Assembly (NCBI RefSeq): GCF_014642275.1 | Contig: NZ_BMIM01000015.1 | Span: 1 to 49,961, forward strand | Length of the DNA: 49,961 nucleotides | Reading direction: 5' to 3' | Origin: Flavobacterium lutivivi | Lineage (GTDB): Bacteria; Bacteroidota; Bacteroidia; Flavobacteriales; Flavobacteriaceae | Part shown: in pieces, positions 44,301-49,961 of the stretch | How positions within the stretch are numbered: the stretch's first letter is position 1 | Layout: every line of letters starts with the position of its first letter | Notes under the pieces: generated by a model | Seen by the model: the letters and a program-made list of their open reading frames with translations, nothing else | Database searches by the model: none | What the model was told of the DNA's origin: nothing | Position numbers and translations under genes: made by a program

Positions 44301-45222
44301 TGAATTGCAAACCAATAGAGAAAAACCTTCGGCTTTCAAAAATGTTCTTTCATACAACTTTTATGATAAAAAACTAAATCTTCACAGCATTGGGTTAACC
44401 TATGGTCAAATGTTTGATATAGAAGATTTCAAGGATGTTGAGGACAATGTTTTGCATAACCTATATGGATTACAATATCAATTTAATTTAGCAAATCGTC
44501 CAGAAAAAATGAATTACTGGGCTAGGAGTAGAGTAGAGTATAGCGACCAAGGAACTGTTTTCTTCCACTACGGAATGGGAGCAAACATCTCATCAGAAGT
44601 ATCATATAATTCAGCTGAATTCAAAGTATTTCCAGCAGAAACTGGTCCAGCTCATAGCAAAAGTATTTATAGATTTCAATTGAATTTTTATAGAGATATG
44701 TATTTGTTTGGTTTTATAAATGCAAGCATTTCGCTTGAAGGAAATTTTTATAATAAAAGTAAAACAGAGAACACAAATTATACAACAGAAGATTCCTATG
44801 AAGGTTCTTTAACTACTAAAATTGCACTTAATAAACCAGATGAAAAAAAATATAAAATTATTCCTTTTCTAGAAGCTTCAAGGTCTCAAGGTTCACTGGG
44901 TAAATCGTTTGTACCTCTATCAACAGGTTATCCATATTGGATGCTAGATGAAAGATTTTTCTATGGTGGAGGAGTAGGTTTTAAACTTGGAAAAACAACC
45001 GATAACTTTAGATTTAATGTTGAAGGAACTTATTTCTTAGATGATTACAGCGATAATTTTCAAAGAATTCTAAGTGGTGTTGAGTATCAAATATTTGATT
45101 TCACTTCGATATCAGCAAATTTAGAGATGTATATTCAATCAAAATATTATTCAAATGTTATTCAGTTTGGATTGAAACACAACTTAAAAAAGAAATCTAC
45201 AAAAACAAAAAAAAGGAATTGA
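41329..45222 (+). CDS. Fusion lipoprotein: PelA-like deacetylase, TPR region and PelB-like outer-membrane barrel
   Basis: A 1297-residue exported protein. The N-terminal signal ends in a lipobox LITSC with Cys25. Residues about 105-260 resemble a GATase-like fold, followed by a NodB-type polysaccharide deacetylase of the DUF2194/PelA kind: Asp269-Asp270 in FLDDFP and the metal pair His367 and His371 in HGYNH. After a charged linker (about 665-695), helical TPR-like repeats run from about 700 to 960, and from about 1000 the sequence alternates as a beta-barrel to the C-terminus. In Pseudomonas these functions are split between PelA (deacetylase) and PelB (TPR plus porin). The fusion would couple deacetylation to export. 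The domain limits are my reading. Confidence 0.8.
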   Translation: MKKRLLNHIKFVITAIIILALITSCGQIEKLSSIEDINALNNSDTISLREYDKTKLALPPVIEYLVDNTTRESLKLGGHLKKLSDYSKLPLQVTDINDWNANPQIPESVRTLCIYDTKKISSNNVEKIVEFVAKGGNLFLPSNSEDLRFGYLIGLKPNPNYETDVISKGFNFTTDFLPGMNGKYCRELLILYGFDRKCFNDNIKILANSVNNKNYPSIIENNVGKGSVIFVNYTGYMEKMDRGLLFSGLLHGLEGIPYPVVNSSTIFLDDFPAPLYDIKSEPIASEMNMNVQDFVKKAWWPDMVKIAQNFDISYAAMTTFDYSETIEPPFLFKQWENKKIKDGNKNIYITDWFMNDVKKHNHELAFHGYNHVSLLEHDWKNKDFMVTALKTAEKKWLVNNYGTLPVTYVPPSNFIDRTGVKQLTKGMPSLRFMCSLYLGETANGGNREFDFDVYNSKLFDYPRISSGFYFDDNYEYAIQSMYLFTGIWTHFVHPDDVYQIATTGNISQGDFDLRNPKGLGWRKTNGTNESLSNDFIKYLTSQRKNFPMMRFLNAREGAVITNDWRASVFTHKQVNGDYIVEKINQDLSPFKEQYWFVYGTQENASQIEREIKEQNAKFSKINFHNGYLYNVYTKVPRLSIKNFKQKNAEEIAAIQQGVVVAKKEYNLFLKKLYNKEKEEEEKEIDFDELHRKEMIQLKEKMLSQEKIDSTTWNQYAKYMSWEDKGDEVWKMLENHCLKYPKPENILYSKELSKIIDYPNDLVKEKWMSAQIMVTPNDKDLLNSYVANFYSPENQEKIKEALLALLKVDTSKESYLKFLQYLLEFEPNNALTELEKIEPSNEYSKLATAITWLYADNEMYDKAMQWSKFTDEIDDYTKMTWLVEQKDFKNLEILYKKVIAENPQNYKAKALMSNVLHDNGKFKESWIIANSLPDVDEKRPLREMLNKDVVFEEHDVKEYLVNNEKELFYPDVLEKIIKVERKQYGSFIKTDSELQTNREKPSAFKNVLSYNFYDKKLNLHSIGLTYGQMFDIEDFKDVEDNVLHNLYGLQYQFNLANRPEKMNYWARSRVEYSDQGTVFFHYGMGANISSEVSYNSAEFKVFPAETGPAHSKSIYRFQLNFYRDMYLFGFINASISLEGNFYNKSKTENTNYTTEDSYEGSLTTKIALNKPDEKKYKIIPFLEASRSQGSLGKSFVPLSTGYPYWMLDERFFYGGGVGFKLGKTTDNFRFNVEGTYFLDDYSDNFQRILSGVEYQIFDFTSISANLEMYIQSKYYSNVIQFGLKHNLKKKSTKTKKRN

Positions 45223-45241
45223 TTTAATCAATTCCTTTTTT
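45208..45241. terminator. Bidirectional terminator ending the Pel-like operon
   Basis: AAAAGGAATTGAT (45211-45223) pairs with ATCAATTCCTTTT (45227-45239) around TTA; the stem includes the stop codon of the fusion gene. A- and T-runs flank it on both sides, so it also serves the convergent DUF4832 gene. Confidence 0.88.
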
Positions 45242-45261
45242 AATATAAAATGGAACAAAAA

Positions 45262-46884
45262 CTAATGCTTAACAATAAATCTCTTAGTTGTTGAATTTTG
45301 ACCGTTAGATAATCTTATAAAATAAACACCTACAGCCAAACTTTCAGTATTCAATGTCATTCTGTTATTATCTATATTTGATTTTAAACCGAATGATTGA
45401 CCTAAAGCATTATAGATTTCTGCTTTAAAATCGGCAATGTTATCCATTTCTACAATCAATTCTCCATTTGTAGGAACTGGATATATAACAGGTGTTAAAA
45501 TATTATTATCAACTACAGCAAGTGCTGAAGTAACATTCAATGTAAAATTAAGGTTGTTGTATCCTGTTGTTGCTTCCCACATGTTTGTATTAGCTAATCT
45601 TATAGAATAGTCAGGTTTTGTAGCCAATGATGATGAAGCATCTGGTAAGTTTAAAAATAATTTATAACTTCCAGCAGGAATCGTATTTGGCAAAGCTAAA
45701 TTTTCTGAAATAATAATCTCATTATTAGAGTTTAACCATAATCTTGGATCTGAAGCTAGTTGAACACTATATTCTTGGTTGTTGGCAACATTTCTTAATA
45801 TTAAATATGCTTTACGTTCGTTAAAAGGCGAAGCAAATCCAACATTTTGTATTCTAAAAGAAACTGGTAAAATACCTCCAGAGTTTATAGAATTAGGGAA
45901 TGTAGCCGAATTCATTTGTAATCTGTAGCCTAATTTCTTTTTCAAATCCTCTAAACAGCTATCAGTATTAAACTCTGATATTACTTCGGGATAATAATCA
46001 ATATTCATGTATGACCAGTGAAATTTTGCCATTTCAAACAATGCTGTAGCACAATTTGAACGATCACTATTGAAAGCACAAGTTTCTCCACCCATAGGTG
46101 TAAATTTTGTCTCTTGCTCTAGATAAGGATATTCAGTGCTAACATTGTTGTAAGTTCCCATATCTGAACTATCTGCAAGGAAACAATCGTTATGATGACC
46201 AACTCTAGCCAAACTTGATCCAGAAAACCCTTGAGTAGAACTTAAAGCTGTTGTAGTTAAAAACGTTTTTTGTTTAAGTTTTGGAGTTCTTAGTTGTATC
46301 ATTCTATTGCTAGGAATAGCTGTCAACAGTGCATCGATAACTTGTTTTCTATTGGCATAGTCTGCCGCAGTAGGATTCATCCCAAAATGATCTGTATAAT
46401 ACCATTCTCCCCATGAACCAATGAAACCCGCTTGAACAACAGTAATAACATCTGCATTTGCTGTCAAAAGAGGTTTTAGTTGTTGCAAGTGAGCAATAAT
46501 TTGCTCTTTTGAGGCATCGCGTTGAGCTGCGGCTGCGTCATCTGAATAAGCAAAACGAACGATGCATTTTAATCCTGCATTTCTTATTTTATCAAAATCA
46601 GCTTGCATATTGCTCAAATAAGTTGCAGAAATTGGAGAGTTGATAAAATCTTCCAAATAGAATAATCTTAGTATCAATGAGATTTTTTCATTAACATAAT
46701 AGTTTCTTAATGAAGTTTGATTTAATGCTGAGTAACTAGACGAATGAGTTTCTTTATGATGATAGAAACCTCTTTCAGGGTTTGAAAAATTTTCAGTTGA
46801 TGCTGTGTAAGTTACACTTGTTGTTTGAGCTTCTAATTTTACTACCAGTAAAACTAAAAATAAAAATGCATAAATCTTTTTCAT
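45262..46884 (-). CDS. T9SS-secreted DUF4874/DUF4832 protein
   Basis: A 540-residue secreted protein. The signal peptide (1-20, ending LEAQ) is followed by a TIM-barrel-like DUF4874 region containing NPERGFYHH (about 34-42) and GSWGEWYY, then DUF4832 with a beta-sandwich. The last 75 residues are a type A T9SS sorting domain (YPVPTNGELIVEM ... GVYFIRLSNG ... KRFIVKH). The DUF4874 fold suggests a glycoside hydrolase or sugar-binding role; a substrate is not known. The ATG at 46884 starts the signal peptide; the longer reading from 46980 lies in the promoter region. A shared paired motif links it to the Pel-like operon. Confidence 0.87.
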   Translation of the reverse strand: MKKIYAFLFLVLLVVKLEAQTTSVTYTASTENFSNPERGFYHHKETHSSSYSALNQTSLRNYYVNEKISLILRLFYLEDFINSPISATYLSNMQADFDKIRNAGLKCIVRFAYSDDAAAAQRDASKEQIIAHLQQLKPLLTANADVITVVQAGFIGSWGEWYYTDHFGMNPTAADYANRKQVIDALLTAIPSNRMIQLRTPKLKQKTFLTTTALSSTQGFSGSSLARVGHHNDCFLADSSDMGTYNNVSTEYPYLEQETKFTPMGGETCAFNSDRSNCATALFEMAKFHWSYMNIDYYPEVISEFNTDSCLEDLKKKLGYRLQMNSATFPNSINSGGILPVSFRIQNVGFASPFNERKAYLILRNVANNQEYSVQLASDPRLWLNSNNEIIISENLALPNTIPAGSYKLFLNLPDASSSLATKPDYSIRLANTNMWEATTGYNNLNFTLNVTSALAVVDNNILTPVIYPVPTNGELIVEMDNIADFKAEIYNALGQSFGLKSNIDNNRMTLNTESLAVGVYFIRLSNGQNSTTKRFIVKH

Positions 46885-46963
46885 AATAATGTAGGTTAAA
46901 TTAACATCAATTAAGTTTTTAATACAATATTTGAACTTGGGGGAATTCAAATTTGCTACATGA

Positions 46964-46971
46964 CAAATATA
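46964..46971 (-). promoter_or_regulatory. -7 box of the DUF4832 gene
   Basis: On the minus strand TATATTTG at 46971-46964, about 80 bases before the ATG at 46884. The paired motif begins 21 bases farther upstream. No -33 TTG at normal spacing, which fits an activated promoter. Confidence 0.5.
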
Positions 46972-46992
46972 TACAGACAAAACGCAAAAATC

Positions 46993-47038
46993 ATCGATTA
47001 AATGAAAAAAAATGTTTAAAAAATCGATGAATTACATT
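46993..47038 (-). promoter_or_regulatory. Paired direct-repeat operator upstream of the DUF4832 gene, 30-bp spacing
   Basis: In the sense of the DUF4832 gene, the distal site is AATGTAATTCATCGAT (47038-47023) and the proximal site TTTTCATTTAATCGAT (47008-46993). Their ATCGAT cores are exactly 30 bases apart. Each agrees with the second site near pelF (35181) at 12 of 16 positions. Confidence 0.52.
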
Positions 47039-47115
47039 TTTTTATCATTTTATAAAGTTAAAGATTACAAAAAAGGCTATTTTTTGTTGTTTTTAATATG
47101 ATTTTCCCATGAAAA

Positions 47116-47149
47116 GTTATTAACAATCAGTATTACAGTTGTTTATAAC
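47116..47149. repeat. Inverted repeat in the long divergent gap
   Basis: GTTATTAACAA (47116-47126) and TTGTTTATAAC (47139-47149) match as an inverted repeat at 10 of 11 positions with a 12-base spacer. Apart from this, the paired motif and the two -7 boxes, the 445-base gap between 46885 and 47329 is plain AT-rich DNA with no gene that I can support. Confidence 0.4.
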
Positions 47150-47294
47150 TCTTTATTTACAGGCTTTTATTTATTTTTCGTTTTAATTATTCATGCAATC
47201 ATTGCTAAAATAATAAGCAAATATTTAAACTATAATTTATATTATGTAAAATAGAAAATATGCAAAATACCTTCGCTTTCACTGTTAGATTTCA

Positions 47295-47302
47295 TACTTT
47301 TG
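47295..47302 (+). promoter_or_regulatory. -7 box of the CBS-domain gene
   Basis: TACTTTTG matches TAnnTTTG, 27 bases before the ATG at 47330. No -33 TTG at normal spacing. Confidence 0.5.
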
Positions 47303-47329
47303 CATTCTATTATAAATCATCATTTGAAC

Positions 47330-49240
47330 ATGAATTCAATTGCACAGAGTATTGCAAATTTTTTGAAAGACCATGAACCATTCAATTACTTAACCTATGA
47401 GGAATTGATATCAGTTTCATCAAGTATCAAAGTTCTCAATCTTGAAAAAAATAAAGCATTATTTAAAATTGATGATAAACTTCATGATTGTTTTTATGTT
47501 GTAGCTTCTGGTGTTGTCAATCTAACATTTGTTGCAGATGCTGAAGAAACTTTACTTAATAAATGCTATCCTGGAGATATATTTGGTCTGCGTCCTTTTT
47601 TTGCAAAAAATAATTACATGATGACAGCAAAAGCACGTGAAGACTGTATTATTTATGCTGTTCCTATTAATGTTTTTAAACCATTTGTTTCTTTAAATTC
47701 GTCAGTTTTAGACTTTCTACTTGAAAGTTTTGCAGCCAATACCAAAAATTCTTTCGATAAAGAAAATAGAAATAGCCTTGTGACTGATTCTATATATGGC
47801 GAACATACATCTGGTGAAATTCAGTATTTTCAAACATTAAGCTATAATAAAACACCTCTCAAAATAGCTATTGACGCTATTGCAAAAGATGTCGCTCAAT
47901 TGATGACAGATAATCTTGTGAACAGTGCTTTTGTTATAGAAAATAGATTACCAGTTGGAATTGTTACTGATACTGATTTTAGAAGTAAAATTGCCAATGC
48001 ACGTTTTCCGTTAAATTCACCGATTAATAAAATAATGTCATCGCCTGTAATAACAGTTCCTGAGAATGTTTCTGTTGCTGAGGCTCAACTTCTGTTATTA
48101 AAATATAATGTTAGCCACTTGTGTGTTACTGTTGATGGAACTGATAAAACTGAAATTAAAGGAGTGATTTCAGAACATGATTTAGTTGTTGCTCAATCCA
48201 ATAATCCTGGTGTTTTAATTAAAGAAACCAAACGAGCAATTACACCAAAAGAATTAAAACAAGTAAGAGAAAAACTCACAGAATTAATCCAAACTTCTAT
48301 AGCCAAGAACATTCCTCTACCTCATGTGTACAATATAGCTGGAGAAATAATCTTTGCAATCAATAGAAGAGCTGTTGAACTATCAATCTTAGATTTAGGT
48401 TCACCTCCAGCCCGTTTTTGTTGGCTAAGTATAGGAAGTCAAGGAAGAAAAGAACAATTATTATTGACCGATCAAGATAGTTTCTTGATTTTTGAAGATG
48501 TCGCCGAAGAAAAATATAAAGAAGTAAAAGATTATTTTTTAAAGCTTGCCAAAAGAACAACTGCTATCTTGGAAAAAGTAGGTTATTCATTTTGCCCATA
48601 CAATCACATGGCAAGCAATATGATTTTGTGTAAATCATTGACAGACTGGATAAAACAATACAATAGTTGGATAAAAACTCCAGGTGAAAAAACAAATGAA
48701 ATAAGTAGCATTTTCTTTGATTATGAAATGGTTTTTGGTGAACAAAAACTAGAAGATACTATCACAGAAGTTATTTTTAGCAATTCAAAAAATAATTTGT
48801 TTTTTGATTATTTAGGAAATGATGCTTTAAGAAAAAATGCACCGTTGAATTTCTTTAAAAAATTCACAATCGAAGAAGAAGGCGAAAATAAAGGAAAGTT
48901 TGATATCAAAACCAAAGCCCTGATGCCTCTTATTGATGGAGCTAGATTATTTGCTTTGAGCATGAAACTAAGAGGAATTAACAACACCTATTTACGTTTT
49001 AAACAACTAGCAATTATAGACCCAAAATATTCTGAAATATATCTCAATTGTGCCGAAGCATTCTTGACGTTATCTAAATTTAGAACACTTGAAGGATTGA
49101 AAAATGACAGTTCTGGTGATTTCATCAACCTAGACGAATTATCAAAAGCGGATAAAGAAAAGCTAAAAAATGCCTTATCTCCTATGCGAGATTTGGAAGA
49201 ATTAATCAAAGATAGATTTCAATTAACTCAATTTTCATAA
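47330..49240 (+). CDS. CNB-CBS-DUF294 nucleotidyltransferase-like signalling protein
   Basis: A 636-residue cytoplasmic protein with four parts: a cyclic-nucleotide-binding-like domain (about 20-125), a CBS pair (about 185-290), a DUF294 nucleotidyltransferase domain with GSQGRKE (369-375) and TDQD (380-383, Asp381 and Asp383 likely metal ligands), and a helical DUF294 C-terminal domain (about 480-630). Relatives are thought to sense nucleotides and may transfer nucleotides to a protein, as GlnD-type enzymes do, but targets are unknown. ATG 47330 is preferred because the upstream TTG at 47300 lies in the -7 box. Its stop overlaps the exonuclease start (TAATG). Confidence 0.9.
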   Translation: MNSIAQSIANFLKDHEPFNYLTYEELISVSSSIKVLNLEKNKALFKIDDKLHDCFYVVASGVVNLTFVADAEETLLNKCYPGDIFGLRPFFAKNNYMMTAKAREDCIIYAVPINVFKPFVSLNSSVLDFLLESFAANTKNSFDKENRNSLVTDSIYGEHTSGEIQYFQTLSYNKTPLKIAIDAIAKDVAQLMTDNLVNSAFVIENRLPVGIVTDTDFRSKIANARFPLNSPINKIMSSPVITVPENVSVAEAQLLLLKYNVSHLCVTVDGTDKTEIKGVISEHDLVVAQSNNPGVLIKETKRAITPKELKQVREKLTELIQTSIAKNIPLPHVYNIAGEIIFAINRRAVELSILDLGSPPARFCWLSIGSQGRKEQLLLTDQDSFLIFEDVAEEKYKEVKDYFLKLAKRTTAILEKVGYSFCPYNHMASNMILCKSLTDWIKQYNSWIKTPGEKTNEISSIFFDYEMVFGEQKLEDTITEVIFSNSKNNLFFDYLGNDALRKNAPLNFFKKFTIEEEGENKGKFDIKTKALMPLIDGARLFALSMKLRGINNTYLRFKQLAIIDPKYSEIYLNCAEAFLTLSKFRTLEGLKNDSSGDFINLDELSKADKEKLKNALSPMRDLEELIKDRFQLTQFS

Positions 49241-49836
49241 TGTTTGACTGGATAAAAAATATAAACAAAGAATATCCTGAATTTTGGAAAGAATATTTGT
49301 CAAAATTTGAAAAAAAATCCAATAGATACGTTATACTTTCTACTGAAACAACTGGACTTAACCCCAAGAAAGACGTTATCTTATCATTTGGTGCTATTGC
49401 CGTTATTGATGATCAAATTGTTGTTCAAGATACTCTAGAACTTGTTATTCTTCAGTATAAATATTTACATGATAATGGCATGACAAATGAGTTTTTGGTA
49501 GAAACAAAACTCCCAAAATTTGCTGAACCAAATGCTTTGGAGGAATTAGTTAAATATATTGGAAGTTCAACACTTGTTGGACACAGGATACATTTTGATA
49601 TTGAAATGATTAATGAAGCTTTGGAAAAGTTAAATTGTGGCAGAATTAAAAACGAAGCGCTAGATATTGAAATCATGCATCAAAAATTATATGATATAAC
49701 TAGCAAATTTTTTTCGTTAGATGATTTAGTTAAATCATACAAAATACCACAATCTGAGCGAAACTCAGCTATTGATGATGCTTATCTTATTGCTTTATTG
49801 TTTTTAAAATTAAAATCTAAACTAGGTTTGAAATAA
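49240..49836 (+). CDS. DEDD-type 3'-5' exonuclease-like protein with altered active site
   Basis: A 198-residue protein of the DnaQ/PolIII-epsilon exonuclease fold. Exo I reads STETTG with Ser34-Thr35-Glu36 where active enzymes have Asp-x-Glu; exo II is GHRIHFD with Asp120; exo III reads NSAIDDA with Asn175 where DEDDh enzymes have His, and Asp180 preserved. Two of five catalytic positions are thus changed. A helical leader of about 25 residues (WIKNINKEYPEFWKEYL) precedes the fold. Cotranslated with the CBS gene. It may be a catalytically weakened or purely binding protein. Confidence 0.85.
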   Translation: MFDWIKNINKEYPEFWKEYLSKFEKKSNRYVILSTETTGLNPKKDVILSFGAIAVIDDQIVVQDTLELVILQYKYLHDNGMTNEFLVETKLPKFAEPNALEELVKYIGSSTLVGHRIHFDIEMINEALEKLNCGRIKNEALDIEIMHQKLYDITSKFFSLDDLVKSYKIPQSERNSAIDDAYLIALLFLKLKSKLGLK

Positions 49837-49869
49837 AAAAAAACCCATTCGCATGAATGGGTTCTTTCG
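49834..49869. terminator. Terminator between convergent genes
   Basis: AACCCATTC (49842-49850) pairs with GAATGGGTT (49855-49863) around GCAT. The A-run at 49834-49844 gives a strong T-tail for the minus-strand gene to the right; the plus-strand tail, TTCTTTC, is weaker. Confidence 0.85.
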
Positions 49870-49901
49870 ATCTGTCAAAATCAAACAAAACAATAATCAA
49901 A

Positions 49902-49961
49902 CTATTCTTTTTTAATAAATATATTGGTATAATATTTTTTACCAGTTTGAGGATCAGAAGT
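49902..49961 (-). CDS. 3' end of an unidentified gene, cut by the window edge
   Basis: Nineteen codons and a TAG stop on the minus strand, reading SDPQTGKKYYTNIFIKKE at the C-terminus after a first Thr. The frame is open to the window edge and a strong minus-strand terminator follows at 49834-49869, so this is a real gene end. The tail is too short to name. Confidence 0.6.
   Translation of the reverse strand, partial: TSDPQTGKKYYTNIFIKKE

Noticed and set aside
46885-46980. Upstream extension of the DUF4832 protein
   Set aside because: It spans the -7 box and would bury the signal peptide; ATG 46884 begins a standard signal sequence.

Overview
The window looks like chromosomal DNA of a Flavobacterium-type member of the Bacteroidota. 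The signs are AT-rich sequence, promoters of the TAnnTTTG (-7) class, few Shine-Dalgarno sites, a C-terminal type IX secretion (T9SS) sorting domain, and family-typical genes (LuxC-like reductase beside a dicluster ferredoxin, parE-parC, MurQ-DUF6095, DUF1572). No rRNA, tRNA, CRISPR array, insertion sequence or prophage was seen.

Layout. (1) 0.3-7.1 kb, minus strand: a short MscS-like channel, Maf, a UbiA prenyltransferase, KdsC and a DUF2520 protein in an overlapping operon; then an SGNH/MBOAT pair (predicted polymer O-acylation) and a LuxC-like acyl-CoA reductase. (2) 7.1-17.8 kb, mostly plus strand: ferredoxin, an exported regulatory-domain protein, YchF, a small beta-barrel, topoisomerase IV (parE, parC) and formate-tetrahydrofolate ligase, with clear hairpin terminators. 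(3) 17.8-25.7 kb, mostly minus strand: TerC, a lipoprotein, an unlisted 58-codon membrane ORF behind a Flavo-1-like RNA, DinB/DUF1572, DUF6095, MurQ, a ZIP transporter, methyltransferases and a TlpA-type thioredoxin. (4) 25.9-33.4 kb: an LtaS-like phosphoglycerol transferase divergent from a two-component system, an OmpA-family porin, a NUDIX/thioesterase pair and DUF3817. (5) 33.6-46.9 kb: a lone DEAD/DEAH helicase, then the most notable locus, a compact five-gene Pel-like exopolysaccharide operon, followed convergently by a T9SS-secreted DUF4874/DUF4832 protein. (6) 47.3 kb to the end: a CNB-CBS-nucleotidyltransferase protein joined to a degenerate DEDD exonuclease, and the 3' end of an unidentified minus-strand gene.

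The Pel-like operon encodes a PelF glycosyltransferase, a PelG-like flippase with an extra N-terminal domain, a stand-alone PelA-type GH114 hydrolase, a large unassigned membrane protein, and a 1297-residue lipoprotein. That lipoprotein appears to join a PelA-type deacetylase, TPR repeats and a PelB-type outer-membrane barrel in one chain. No PelC or PelD counterpart is recognisable. Upstream of both this operon and the DUF4832 gene lies a pair of about 16-bp direct repeats (consensus close to TGCATTTCATCGAT) exactly 30 bp apart and in the same orientation relative to the gene, which suggests shared control. A related pair, 29 bp apart, precedes the hypothetical gene ending at 25384.
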